Assembly: GCF_037113525.1 (NCBI RefSeq)
Contig: NZ_CP146963.1
Span: 2,480,001-2,544,000 of the forward strand
Reading direction: 5' to 3'
DNA length: 64,000 bases
Source: Butyrivibrio fibrisolvens
GTDB lineage: Bacteria > Bacillota > Clostridia > Lachnospirales > Lachnospiraceae
In this document: positions 32,802 through 42,504 of the stretch, in pieces
Position numbering within the stretch: the stretch's first letter is position 1
How the letters are laid out: every line of letters starts with the position of its first letter
Notes under the pieces: model-generated
What the model was told of the DNA's origin: nothing
Databases searched by the model: none
The model's input: only the letters and a program-made list of their open reading frames with translations
Translations under genes and position numbers: made by a program

Positions 32802-33106
32802 GTGCGGACAAAGTAGCTGGCGGGAAAAGCCATTTAAAGTACGTTATTTTTGAATACAACATGCTTTGCCCTTATTCTCGGACAGTACTTAGCCAGCATG
32901 TTAATGGCGAAGCATTGACTCTTGCCGAGGCATGTCACAAGCTGGGCTTTAAGACCGTAGCAAGTATGCCTCTGGCTATGGGTGATGCGTTAAAAGAACA
33001 CTCCCTAAATGAACTTTTGGAATTTGCTTTGGATGGTTGTGACCATATAATTGTCGGTAGCAAAAATACAGATCACATAAAAGAACTGCTTTCATTTTTA
33101 GAGTAG
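32795..33106 (+). pseudogene. C-terminal half of an interrupted gene (perhaps aldo/keto reductase-like)
   Basis: About 103 codons open from the IS junction to TAG: DKVAGGKSHLKYVIFEYNML leads into a helical segment and ends GCDHIIVGSKNTDHIKELL. The YNML and IIVGSKNTDHIKE patterns recall the last strands of aldo/keto reductase barrels, a weak resemblance. Joining the sequence left of the IS nest (26533-26596) in frame adds about 21 codons (ISRLHELKK) before a stop, so the N-terminus was lost separately. The gene is dead. Confidence 0.5.
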
Positions 33107-33421
33107 TGCGAGGGGTTCCCTAGGGGGTTCCCTTTCGGGGGACGGTGTCAGAACCTCTTTTCTTACTTGGTTTGTGAGATTCTAAAAAAATTCAAGTCCC
33201 ATCTTCCGCAGACATCAAAAGGCTTAGCCCTTTTTCGTTATCTCTCGGGCCGGTAATATGGCTCAATTTTTTATGTTTCAACACAATGAATCATTTATAT
33301 AACAACAATGAATTGATAATTGATTTCTCTACCCATTGTCGCTATGCTTTGTTTGTAAGCTTACAGAACTAAAACGCAAAACATTTTGCCGGTTGAAAAT
33401 GACATTGGAGAGTGATGTGGA
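33107..33421. other. intergenic stretch upstream of the XRE-TPR gene
   Basis: No gene seen. At 33112-33132 the nonamer GGGGTTCCC occurs twice, separated by TAG, followed by a GC-rich segment; it may be a leftover terminator of the broken gene. The rest is A+T-rich and should hold the XRE promoter. Confidence 0.4.
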
Positions 33422-34474
33422 ATGAATATTACAATAGGAGAAAACATAAAGAAATTAAGGACCCAAAAAGGTGTTACGCAGGAAAGACTTGCTGAAAGCA
33501 TTGGGGTTACTCCGCAGGCTATCAGTCGTTGGGAATCTGAATCAGGATATCCTGCGATAGAGTATCTGCCTGATATAGCCGGTTTCTTTGGCATAAGTGT
33601 GGATGAGTTGCTAGGTGTTAAGCTTTCGGAGCGTGAAACAAGACGTGAAAATATTTATACTGCAATAAATAACATAGAAGATTCTGGGTATAATCGTGCT
33701 TCGATAGATTTGTTAAGAGAGGCTCATGTGGAATTTCCAAACGATATGAAGATAAGTCTTTCTTTGGCTAAGGCTTTATGCTCCGAAATGTTCGAAGAAA
33801 ATCCCAACACCGCATTATTAAGGGAAGCAGAGAAAATGCTTCGAGGTCTCATCAGACAGTCAGATGATTATGATTTCAGGTTTGAATGTATCAAAAATCT
33901 GGCAGTTCTTTACAAAGAAGCCTGGAAGGATGAACAAGGCTATGCCGATGTAGTTAAAATGCTCCCGAGCATTTGGTCATGCAGGGAAATGTTTATCACA
34001 GATTTCTTTAACGGAGCTAATCAGGAAAAGGATGAAATCAGTGATTGCTTAGTTACTCTGTCACGTTGTCTGGTCAATAATCTCCGTGATTATGTGGCAT
34101 ACATTCTACCGAATGAGGAAGATAATTGGGATGCTAAGATTGGCTATTTTGAACGCATTATAGACTTTTGCAAGCTCATATCGGAAATAACGAATGAAGA
34201 AAAGTCAGCTGATTTTAATGGCGGCATTGCAGTACTGTACAGATATATATCAACTTATTATGTGGCTCAAGGAAAAAAAGAAGAAACCTTAACCAGCCTT
34301 GAAAATATGCTTGCCCATGTAGAAAAAATCTGTACCGGCACATCCGATAAAGAGTTACCTCACAATACAGCATGGTATTTCCTGCGCTATATGGAGCATA
34401 AAAGATATAATCCGGTATGTAAAGAAAAGAGGTTTGTTGTCATTAAAGATAGAATGGAGAAAATGGCAAAGTAA
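33422..34474 (+). CDS. XRE-family regulator with helical-repeat C-terminus
   Basis: A 350-residue protein with an N-terminal helix-turn-helix (GVTQERLAESIGVTPQAISR is the core) and a long helical C-terminus with TPR-like spacing. It has the same architecture as the protein at 9916-11031, though similarity beyond the DNA-binding domain is low. Such proteins often sense a peptide or metabolite through the repeats. It stands alone, with a bidirectional terminator after it. Confidence 0.8.
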   Translation: MNITIGENIKKLRTQKGVTQERLAESIGVTPQAISRWESESGYPAIEYLPDIAGFFGISVDELLGVKLSERETRRENIYTAINNIEDSGYNRASIDLLREAHVEFPNDMKISLSLAKALCSEMFEENPNTALLREAEKMLRGLIRQSDDYDFRFECIKNLAVLYKEAWKDEQGYADVVKMLPSIWSCREMFITDFFNGANQEKDEISDCLVTLSRCLVNNLRDYVAYILPNEEDNWDAKIGYFERIIDFCKLISEITNEEKSADFNGGIAVLYRYISTYYVAQGKKEETLTSLENMLAHVEKICTGTSDKELPHNTAWYFLRYMEHKRYNPVCKEKRFVVIKDRMEKMAK

Positions 34475-34539
34475 ATACATCGTTCAACTCTGATCTCCGT
34501 AGGCAATTATATGAATGACCATTTCCCAATTAATCGTAC

Positions 34540-34573
34540 AAAAACCCGTTCACTTTAACGTAAACGGGTTTTT
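34540..34573. terminator. bidirectional terminator between convergent genes
   Basis: AAAAACCCGTT/AACGGGTTTTT, 11 pairs with a 12-base loop, gives T5 on both strands. It serves the plus-strand XRE gene and the minus-strand lipoprotein gene. Confidence 0.85.
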
Positions 34574-34656
34574 GATTTATAATCTTTGTTCTTTATGATT
34601 CTATATCTTTTTTCACTTCATACTAAAAGTCATGAATTTATACTATCTCATAAAGA

Positions 34657-35736
34657 TTATTTTCCAGGATATCCGACTTCTTCTGCCCTTTCAGCAAGCA
34701 TTTCGTCTATCTCATCCTGAGTATAAGGCAGTACGCCGGCATCGCTGAATGCCTGCTTGATCTCGCTTGAATCTTCATAGTCTGCATCAGTAGAAATATC
34801 TTCATAGTTGTCATCGAATATGAAGTAATGATAGAAGTAATCACAGTTTCTATAGTCTTCACTAAAGTAGTACTGGTCTACGCCGATGTGATTAATATCA
34901 AGTCCGTCAGTAGAAAGGTCTGCTTCGTTTACTCCTGATGTATATAAACTGAAGTTGTATAAACTAAGTGTTTCTGTACATCCGTAATAGTAAATATAAT
35001 TTCCATCAGCGTCAATAAATGCTTTCTTAATAGAATGAATATTTGCCGCACTGCTTCCTGATCCTTCAATAGTTCCATCAGAGCCAATTTCCAGCATATA
35101 TCTGTAACCATAAAGTTCATCATAGCAAAGAACCAGCTCGCCATCGACTTCTTTAATGATCATTGCAAGAGAAGATGCAGCGCCAAACTGAATATCAACA
35201 TATAGTTCCGGAATGCAATCGTCTCCACAGTCGATCTCTGTATAGGTAATCGTAGGATTTCCATCTGCATTGTACTGACCAAGTTCCTTACAAGCTTCAA
35301 TGATTTCATCCATGGAATAGAACTCGCCTTCTTCAAATACCGGATCATTATACTCAGCATTGAAGAATAAGTCGCCATCTGATATCACATACTTAACTTT
35401 CGCTGTGCCATCTTCAAATTCTTTATATGCAGTTCTGCTATTAGCGCCGATATCTGTATCATCGTCGTTGCCATCAGCGTCTTCGGTACTTTCAGTATTA
35501 GCATCTGACTCATCTTTGCCATCTTCACTATCGGAAGAATCGCCAGTAGAACCTGCGGCATTATCTTCTACCTTTTCGTTTTCTTCATCCTTTAATGATT
35601 CTTCCGAAGATACATCTTCTGCAACTTCATCTTTATCAAGATTGATATCTTCGCTAGTGCATCCTATAGCCGATGCAGCAATAATACCTGCCAGTCCTAC
35701 TAGGCAGTATTTTTTAAGTAATGTAACTTTTTTCAT
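34657..35736 (-). CDS. lipoprotein with acidic linker
   Basis: A 359-residue lipoprotein. The signal peptide ends in the lipobox SAIGC, giving a mature Cys26. An acidic Ser/Asp/Glu/Asn linker spans about residues 30-100. The C-terminal 250 residues form a globular, aromatic and acidic domain (TYTEIDCGDDCIPELYVDIQ) like those in several Lachnospiraceae surface lipoproteins with calcium-binding-style DxD motifs. No enzyme family recognised. Surface-anchored. Confidence 0.7.
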   Translation of the reverse strand: MKKVTLLKKYCLVGLAGIIAASAIGCTSEDINLDKDEVAEDVSSEESLKDEENEKVEDNAAGSTGDSSDSEDGKDESDANTESTEDADGNDDDTDIGANSRTAYKEFEDGTAKVKYVISDGDLFFNAEYNDPVFEEGEFYSMDEIIEACKELGQYNADGNPTITYTEIDCGDDCIPELYVDIQFGAASSLAMIIKEVDGELVLCYDELYGYRYMLEIGSDGTIEGSGSSAANIHSIKKAFIDADGNYIYYYGCTETLSLYNFSLYTSGVNEADLSTDGLDINHIGVDQYYFSEDYRNCDYFYHYFIFDDNYEDISTDADYEDSSEIKQAFSDAGVLPYTQDEIDEMLAERAEEVGYPGK

Positions 35737-35813
35737 AAATAGCTCCTTCTTTCCATATCCTGCTTGTATTTATTATTTTGTCAGGTCTTTTTTAAGATTA
35801 TAACTGTTTATTA

Positions 35814-36386
35814 TCAGTTTTCATCATCACTATATATCTCATTTTCATCATCGTAAGGCCGTATTTTAAGTCCGGCTACAGATAACATTCCTTTATTGTA
35901 AAAATATTTTTTTAACTCTTCATAACCCGGACAGTCCTTATAAACTTTTAACCACCAAGAATAATTATCTATTATAATCTCAATCTTATATTCTGAAGTA
36001 TTCCTATATCCCAATATTTCTACTTTCTTTATATTATCAATATTAAAAGAGTGTTTTTTCCTAAACATTGATACATATATCAGCCTATTTCCAACAATCT
36101 TTATTTTTCGATTTTTCATGATCATAATGCCAGCCACTATCATTGATATACCAATAATAATAACTAATACACCTAGCGCATTGTCTTCTTTACCGTGTCT
36201 ATCAAAGCTATCATTTGTCAAGAAAAGTAATCCAAGCAAAATTACCATAACCCCAGCAAAACAAAGCGCAAAATATTCAGTAGAAAAATAAGATACATTT
36301 ATAGGATTCTCCTTAGTCTTATTATGTCTGGTATTTTGGTTCATTACTATATTATTCTCATACATCTGATTATTATCCTTCTTCAT
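35814..36386 (-). CDS. two-helix membrane protein of unknown function
   Basis: A 190-residue protein with a hydrophilic start, two adjacent membrane helices (ALCFAGVMVILLGLLFL and ALGVLVIIIGISMIVAGIMI) and a cytoplasmic C-terminal domain of about 85 residues with a beta-rich, PH-like pattern (GNRLIYVSMFRKKHSFNI). AGGTG precedes the ATG. It lies 77 bases upstream of the lipoprotein on the same strand and may share its transcript. Confidence 0.6.
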   Translation of the reverse strand: MKKDNNQMYENNIVMNQNTRHNKTKENPINVSYFSTEYFALCFAGVMVILLGLLFLTNDSFDRHGKEDNALGVLVIIIGISMIVAGIMIMKNRKIKIVGNRLIYVSMFRKKHSFNIDNIKKVEILGYRNTSEYKIEIIIDNYSWWLKVYKDCPGYEELKKYFYNKGMLSVAGLKIRPYDDENEIYSDDEN

Positions 36387-36617
36387 TTCACCTAAATTTA
36401 AAAACTTCTACGATATACCGCTTAAACAGCATTGTACTACCTTTCACCTTATTCCTCTTCAAAATCCGACGAACTGCACAATTTTCAGGATAAGCGGCTT
36501 AAAACGCGTAAAAGCGAAGTCAGATGTGGATTAAATAATCCATTTATAGTAAAATAAATAATATAGTTCCTATATCTTTTTCAGTTCAAAAGTCATAAAC
36601 AAAGGTGGCAGATGCCA

Positions 36618-37007
36618 ATGGAGAATAATCAGAAACGAAGTCCACTTTACAAGAGCTTTGGGTATGCATTTGAAGGAATCTTTAACACTATCAAAGATGA
36701 GCGTAACATCAAGATTCACCTAATTGTTACTACTCTGGTCATTATATTCGGCTTTATCCTTAAAATTAGCCTTACTGAATGGTTCATATGCATTTTGCTT
36801 TTTTCGATTATCATTCCCCTTGAGCTTGTAAACACAGCAATTGAAGCAGTCGTGGATCTAGCAAGCAAAGAATATGCACCCCTAGCAAAAAAAGCCAAAG
36901 ACGCTGCAGCCGGCGCCGTTCTAGTAGCAGCCATCCTGTCTGCTGTTATTGGCGGCATAATCTTCTTTCCAAAACTATACTATTTCATTATTGGATTTTT
37001 TAATTGA
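36618..37007 (+). CDS. dgkA: diacylglycerol/undecaprenol kinase
   Basis: A 129-residue integral membrane kinase of the DgkA family with three helices. The family signature is ELVNTAIEAVVDL (catalytic Glu and Asn) followed by AKDAAAGAVL. Gram-positive members phosphorylate undecaprenol to recycle the cell-wall lipid carrier. The second of two ATGs is preferred, nine bases from GGTGG. A large foldback element begins three bases after the stop codon. Confidence 0.9.
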   Translation: MENNQKRSPLYKSFGYAFEGIFNTIKDERNIKIHLIVTTLVIIFGFILKISLTEWFICILLFSIIIPLELVNTAIEAVVDLASKEYAPLAKKAKDAAAGAVLVAAILSAVIGGIIFFPKLYYFIIGFFN

Positions 37008-37010
37008 TAA

Positions 37011-37310
37011 CTTAAACTTCGCACATTTAAAACATACTCAATACCTTGAATATTCCTGAGGATGACAGTTGATAAATGATTTTTTTGTCTTTGAAAATTG
37101 TATTAAATTCAAGAGCTTGATAGATGGAATAATATATTCTGTTTGGGATTCATCTGTCTGAGCGAAGCGAGTTTATGAATCCCAGAATATATTATTCCAG
37201 ATATCATGCCTTGAATTTTATACAATTTTCATGACAAATAAATCATTTATCAACTGTCATCCTCAGGAATACTCGACAACCTAGACTATTTTAAATGTGC
37301 AAAGTTCAAG
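37011..37310. repeat. 300-bp foldback (near-palindromic) element
   Basis: The two 150-base halves are imperfect inverted copies centred near 37160. Matching blocks include GCACATTTAAAA, ATTCCTGAGGATGACAGTTG, GGAATAATATATTCTG and TGGGATTCAT with their complements on the right arm. No reading frame of note. It resembles a miniature inverted-repeat element of foldback type; no convincing target duplication was found. As RNA it would form one very long hairpin and end dgkA transcripts. Confidence 0.8.
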
Positions 37311-37351
37311 TCAATAAATACTAAAATACATGCAAATAAGGAGGATTCATC

Positions 37352-37636
37352 ATGGCAGACAACAAAAACCCTATTACTGACGGTCTTAAAAAGCTTCTTC
37401 TGGCAAGCGTAGGCGCTGTTGCTCTTACAGCTGAGAAGGCTGATGAGCTTGTAGGAACTCTTGTTGAAAAAGGTGAACTCACTGTAGAACAGGGCAAGGA
37501 ACTCAACAAAGAGTTAAAGCGCACTTATAAAGAGCACAAAGACGGCTCTGCAGCTCCAAAAGATATGAAGGATTTCGTAGGTTCTCTTTCTGAAGAGGAA
37601 CTCAAGAACTTAAAAGAAGCTCTAAAGGAAAAATGA
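37352..37636 (+). CDS. phasin-like protein
   Basis: A 94-residue helical protein with the opening (LKKLLLASVGAVALTAEKAD) and the charged helix LVEKGELTVEQGKELNKELK of the phasin-like family seen in Clostridia. Classical phasins coat polyester granules, but in this group they are often next to an ABC1/UbiB kinase gene, as here (100 bases downstream), and may organise lipid or membrane work. AGGAGG precedes the ATG. Confidence 0.8.
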   Translation: MADNKNPITDGLKKLLLASVGAVALTAEKADELVGTLVEKGELTVEQGKELNKELKRTYKEHKDGSAAPKDMKDFVGSLSEEELKNLKEALKEK

Positions 37637-37694
37637 GATTGAAAATTTTCAATTTTCAATCTCTAAGAAGTGGTGTCGCAAGCTCCACCACTTC
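37635..37694 (+). other. two hairpins between phasin and UbiB-kinase genes
   Basis: GAGATTGAAAATT/AATTTTCAATCTC (13 perfect pairs, loop TTC) starts at the phasin stop codon; AAGTGGTG/CACCACTT follows. Neither has a T run, so they look like RNA-stability or processing hairpins that separate the expression of the two genes, not terminators. Confidence 0.5.
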
Positions 37695-37735
37695 CACTAT
37701 TATTAAAGTCGATGTAGTCCGAGGTAATAAGGAAT

Positions 37736-39358
37736 ATGGCTGAAACTACTACTAAAAACACCAAAGACAACACTTCCAGGTTCAAAGAAATCCGCGAGGT
37801 ACTTATGCGCAATCATATTACCCGCGGCATATCTCCCGAAAAGCTTCGGACGATTCTCGAAGAACTCGGACCCACGTATGTAAAGCTTGGGCAGATAATG
37901 TCTCTTCATTCAGACATCCTGCCCAAGCGTTATTGTGATGCTCTGATGGACCTTACGTCAGATGTTACTCCCATGCCTTTTAACGAGGTCCAGGAAGTCC
38001 TTGAAAAGTCATGGATGTGTAACATAAACGACATCTTATCTTCTATCGAAGAAACTCCCCTTGGCTCAGCATCTATAGCTCAGGTTCATAAAGCAGTCCT
38101 TCGAAACGGGGATGATGTTGTAATTAAGGTTCAAAGAAAAGGCATCTACGATATCATGGCGCGTGATATTGGACTTCTTCACCGCCTTGTATCCCTGATG
38201 CCCAAAATTGGTGATCTTAAGAATATGGTGGACCTTGACATGGTCCTTGACGAAATGTGGACTGTTGCCCAGCAGGAAATGGACTTTCTTAAGGAAGCAG
38301 CCAACATCACTGAATTTGCTCATAACAACAAAGATGTTGTTTATATAGGTATTCCTGAACTATACAAAGAATATACGACCGACCGCGTCCTTGTAATGGA
38401 ATATGTTGATGGTGTCAGCATTACTGATACTGAAGAGCTTTTAAAGCGTGGTTATGATACTCATGAGATCGGCCAGAAGCTCGTCAACAATTTTATCAAA
38501 CAGGTCATGGACGATGGTTTCTTCCATGCAGACCCGCATCCAGGCAATATATGCATTAGAGATGGCAAGATCATCTGGCTTGATATGGGAATGATGGGAC
38601 GCCTAACTGAGCAGCAGAGACGTATCATGATGAGGGGCGTTGAGAGTATCGCTCTTCGCGATGTATCGATGCTTGAAAGCGCTGTTATGGACCTTTGCGA
38701 TGAGTTTGGTCCTGTTGACAGAGCTCAGTTATATGAACATCTGCGTGACTTTTTAAATAAATACGGCTCTCTTTCCATGGGATCCATAAACATCCCCGAA
38801 TCCATGCAGGATCTTATGGACATCATGAAAAATAACTGTCTGGCTCTCCCTCACGGTGTCACTATGCTCGCAAGGGGTCTTGCCCATATAGAAGGCGATC
38901 TTGTAGCTATAGCTCCTGAGATCAATATGTTTGATATCGCTGCATCAAGGGTTAGTGAGACATATCTTGAAGATATCGATCTAAAGGCAGAGCTTAAGAC
39001 TAATCTAAAGAGGCTTTACAGATCAGCAAGTAAAGGCATAGAACTCCCGGGCCTTGCTACAGATGCATTAAAGGAATATTTAAAAGGGGAATCAAGGACC
39101 AATCTAAGACTCCAGATTTCAGGTCCTTTTGCAGAGCTTGTCTATACTTCTGTAAGAAATCTTGTAATTGGAATGTGCATTACTGGCCTTCTTATAGGTT
39201 CAGCCATCATCTGTACTACCGACATGAAGCCTCGTATCTTCGGAATCCCATTCCTTGGATTTATGGGTTTTGCCATTGCATCCAGTGCTGCAGGATTCCT
39301 GATTCTTCGCTATATGTTCGTACGCTGGCTCAAGAAGCGCAAACTCCGTAATAAATAG
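37736..39358 (+). CDS. ABC1/UbiB-family atypical kinase
   Basis: A 540-residue protein of the ABC1/ADCK/UbiB family. The family KxGQ motif is KLGQIMSLHSD, the alanine-rich nucleotide loop is GSASIAQVHKA, the lysine is in VVIKVQRKG, the catalytic loop is FFHADPHPGN and the metal-binding Asp is in WLDMGMMG. Two membrane helices close the C-terminus. Members act as ATPases in ubiquinone or isoprenoid lipid biology; an anaerobe without quinones may use it for another lipid. It follows the phasin-like gene. Confidence 0.88.
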   Translation: MAETTTKNTKDNTSRFKEIREVLMRNHITRGISPEKLRTILEELGPTYVKLGQIMSLHSDILPKRYCDALMDLTSDVTPMPFNEVQEVLEKSWMCNINDILSSIEETPLGSASIAQVHKAVLRNGDDVVIKVQRKGIYDIMARDIGLLHRLVSLMPKIGDLKNMVDLDMVLDEMWTVAQQEMDFLKEAANITEFAHNNKDVVYIGIPELYKEYTTDRVLVMEYVDGVSITDTEELLKRGYDTHEIGQKLVNNFIKQVMDDGFFHADPHPGNICIRDGKIIWLDMGMMGRLTEQQRRIMMRGVESIALRDVSMLESAVMDLCDEFGPVDRAQLYEHLRDFLNKYGSLSMGSINIPESMQDLMDIMKNNCLALPHGVTMLARGLAHIEGDLVAIAPEINMFDIAASRVSETYLEDIDLKAELKTNLKRLYRSASKGIELPGLATDALKEYLKGESRTNLRLQISGPFAELVYTSVRNLVIGMCITGLLIGSAIICTTDMKPRIFGIPFLGFMGFAIASSAAGFLILRYMFVRWLKKRKLRNK

Positions 39359-39430
39359 ATGTAAGAAGGCATTATTACCAGTTTTTTTAACAAACTTACA
39401 AAATCATTGAACTGAAGTAAAATATTAGTT

Positions 39431-42388
39431 TCATTTACAGATATACTTCTTCAGCTCTCCAATAAGAATCTTAGGATCAACAGGCTTTGAAAGGATCGAA
39501 TCCATACCCGCTTCTTTCGATGCCTGTTTATTATCGTCATAGAAATTGGCTGTCACAGCAATAATAGGAATGCTATTTGCATCTTCTTTATCAGAGCTTC
39601 TTATCTTTCGGGCAGCTGTAAAGCCGTCCATTTCAGGCATTCTGATATCCATAAGGATTGCGTCATAAGTTCCTGCAGGAGAATTAAGGAACTTATCAAG
39701 ACCTTCTTGTCCGTTCCAGGCTCTTGCCACGCTGACATGCTCGCTTTCTAGTATAGCGCATACTATATCCATATTAAGCTCATTATCTTCACAGTAAAGA
39801 ACGTTCCTGCCATGTAGACAGTCCTTCCTGTCAGGAGCATCAGATAGCTCTTCTACAATAGAATTTGTATTTACTTCAAATTCAAAGGTCATTTTAACTA
39901 TTGTTCCGATGTTCTCCTGGCTCTTAACGTCTATAGAGCCGTTCATCTTCTCAACAATAGACTTAACTACGGCAAGGCCGATGCCAGTTCCGGCATGATC
40001 GGTCATCTCGCCTCTGTCTTCCTGAGTATAGGCTTCAAACATGGTCTCCTGGAACTCTTTACTCATACCAATTCCATGATCCTGAACAGTAAGAGTATAT
40101 TCGACCTTATTTTCAGGGGTCATTTTACTTGTGAGGTCGATCTCAACTATACCATTTACATATGAAAACTTGACTGCGTTTGAGACAACATTAAGGACAG
40201 CCTGTTCAAGCCTGTTATAATCCAGGATTGTGGGCAGGTTTACTATTTCTTTTCTTCTAACTACAAATCGTATATTTCTTTCGTCCGCATAGGTCAGGGC
40301 CACGTTTCTAAGGCTGTCATAAGTCTGGCCGGGGTCTACCTGCTTGGGATCAAGGTCAAATTCGATCTTGCCAAGGTTACTCATGACAAGAGAATCATTT
40401 ATAAGAAGTTCAAGATAACTAGCGCTATCCTCTATCTTATAAAGATAATCAAGGTTATTACCTGAAGACTCGCCGTTTTTGAGTACGCTCCTTGTAAGGC
40501 CCAGTATACCGTTAAGTGGCGTCCTCATATCATGACTCATGTTGTCAAAAAATCTCTTTTTGGCTTCAGAAGCTCTTTTCTCCCTGCTAAGAGATTCTGA
40601 TAGCTGGGTGTTGAGTTTTTCGATCTTGATCCTGGTCTTTTTACCGCTATATATGATCACAACTAGGAAAAAGATGATAATGCCTGCGCCAACAACAACG
40701 AATCCATACATTGGATTGTCATAGATAAATGACCTGAAGGTGTGAACCCTGTACTTATCGCGGCTATATCTGCTTATTATCTCACCTCTTGTCTGTGGAG
40801 ATAAGGAGTTAGTGGCTTTATTGAAGATTCCGACAAGGAAATTACCGCAGCCGCTATTGATCGCCAGGCAATAATACAGGTTTCTATATGATGCGCTGTC
40901 AGCTTCAAGAGAATTGGTCTCTTCAAGTTCAACTAGTACGTTTGCTGTTTCTGAAGGCAAAAATGTACATGACTTGGGGTGTCTTACAAGATAATCCATT
41001 GAAGCATCGATAGAACCCAACATTATGATTTCTTCTGCTCCGCTAAGGTCTTTTATAACAGTATCATTAAAGATGCCATCACCATCTCTTTTTATAACTG
41101 TATTGAATTCCTGTTCTTCTTTTTGATGTATCATGGAAAGTGACGTATTGAAATATGTGTCACATTCATAGTATCCGGTTCTCTCTGATCCGCTAAAATC
41201 CGAAACAAGATCTATTACGATATCAGCTTTTTTCTCACCCAGAGCCTGAATATACTCTCTTCCATCGGCGACTTTGTAGAACTCATAAGACAGTCCTATA
41301 CTGTCAAAGATTGCCTTGGTCATGTCAACAAGGATTCCGACGGGTTCTCCATTGCTATCAAGATAAGACAATGGACAGTTATCGGGATTGGCAAGCAGGA
41401 CAAATGTTCTCTCGTTCATGTTCAGGGTATGGAGATAGAGGTTTTCCAGGGATGTAAATGTAATATTGCTTATCCCGTTACCCTGATAATATTTTGACAT
41501 GATCGATTCTTTAAAGCCGGCATCTACTGTCTCTATCTGAGAAATCGCATGATTAAGGCTGTCCATCAGATCCTGGTTCTGAAGTCCTGTGACAAAAAAC
41601 AGATAGCTTGGATTGAACTGGGCGAGGATCGAAACTCCATAAAAATTATGAGAACTGCCGCTTACTAAGGCATCTATTTCTCCGTTTTCAAGCGCAGATA
41701 CAAGTTCTGCATCGCTGTCATAATATCTGGCTCTATAGGTGAAGAAATTGTCCTCTGCAAATTTTCTTATATTATCTACATAGGTTGTACCTTTGCATAT
41801 TCCAAGCCTGATACCGTCCCATCTGCCATAATCACCGGCAGAATACTTGGTATCACCGCTTTTTATAAATATAGTCGTGTATTCCATGTCGATAGGAACA
41901 TTACTAAAAAGGAGCTTTTGGGCTCTTTCTTCAGTCCATGTTATTCCGCCAAGGAGATCGATTTCACCATCTACAACCATTCTGTAAAGCTCGGCAAAAG
42001 TAATATCTTCATCATCTCCGATATAATCATACTCCCAACCTGTATAGGTGCGGATCTTCTGGAGATAGTCATAGCCATAACCTGAATATATACCGTATTC
42101 ATCATACATCTGAAAACCATCGATCATGAAATATCCAACCTTGATCACTCTGCTAAAAGAACGGTCATCACTGTCAAAGTTAACAAGATCAGGAACATTT
42201 TCCACGTCTTCATAAAAACCGGTACCTGTTTTATTGTCAGATGACTTACTAAAGTCTTCCGGAGCTGCATGGGAATGCAAAGAAGAATATGCAGACAGCA
42301 CAAAAACGGCAGCTATGATCATAACTGTCGATAAGATTCTTATAGAATTGTACAACCCGGATCTTATAATCTTTTTAGCTACTTTCAT
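39431..42388 (-). CDS. hybrid sensor histidine kinase with two solute-binding domains
   Basis: A 985-residue membrane receptor. After an N-terminal membrane segment come two periplasmic-binding-type (SBP_bac_3) domains (about 75-300 and 320-550), a second membrane helix near 585, a HisKA domain with the phospho-accepting His in NMSHDMRTPLNG, an HATPase domain (HGIGMS and AGTGIGLAVVKS are the G boxes) and a C-terminal receiver with Asp in ILMDIRMPEMDG and Lys in LSKPVD. The tandem binding domains suggest an amino-acid-like ligand. The 455-base leader carries a c-di-GMP-I riboswitch. No partner response regulator is adjacent. Confidence 0.9.
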   Translation of the reverse strand: MKVAKKIIRSGLYNSIRILSTVMIIAAVFVLSAYSSLHSHAAPEDFSKSSDNKTGTGFYEDVENVPDLVNFDSDDRSFSRVIKVGYFMIDGFQMYDEYGIYSGYGYDYLQKIRTYTGWEYDYIGDDEDITFAELYRMVVDGEIDLLGGITWTEERAQKLLFSNVPIDMEYTTIFIKSGDTKYSAGDYGRWDGIRLGICKGTTYVDNIRKFAEDNFFTYRARYYDSDAELVSALENGEIDALVSGSSHNFYGVSILAQFNPSYLFFVTGLQNQDLMDSLNHAISQIETVDAGFKESIMSKYYQGNGISNITFTSLENLYLHTLNMNERTFVLLANPDNCPLSYLDSNGEPVGILVDMTKAIFDSIGLSYEFYKVADGREYIQALGEKKADIVIDLVSDFSGSERTGYYECDTYFNTSLSMIHQKEEQEFNTVIKRDGDGIFNDTVIKDLSGAEEIIMLGSIDASMDYLVRHPKSCTFLPSETANVLVELEETNSLEADSASYRNLYYCLAINSGCGNFLVGIFNKATNSLSPQTRGEIISRYSRDKYRVHTFRSFIYDNPMYGFVVVGAGIIIFFLVVIIYSGKKTRIKIEKLNTQLSESLSREKRASEAKKRFFDNMSHDMRTPLNGILGLTRSVLKNGESSGNNLDYLYKIEDSASYLELLINDSLVMSNLGKIEFDLDPKQVDPGQTYDSLRNVALTYADERNIRFVVRRKEIVNLPTILDYNRLEQAVLNVVSNAVKFSYVNGIVEIDLTSKMTPENKVEYTLTVQDHGIGMSKEFQETMFEAYTQEDRGEMTDHAGTGIGLAVVKSIVEKMNGSIDVKSQENIGTIVKMTFEFEVNTNSIVEELSDAPDRKDCLHGRNVLYCEDNELNMDIVCAILESEHVSVARAWNGQEGLDKFLNSPAGTYDAILMDIRMPEMDGFTAARKIRSSDKEDANSIPIIAVTANFYDDNKQASKEAGMDSILSKPVDPKILIGELKKYICK

Positions 42389-42504
42389 AAAGCATCTTTT
42401 AAATATGCCTTCGTTTTATATTTTTTGTATTAGTTAAGTACAATTCATATATGTATATCGGAGAAATATTAGAAAAGCTACAGCTAATCGAGCCGAAAAC
42501 TCAT

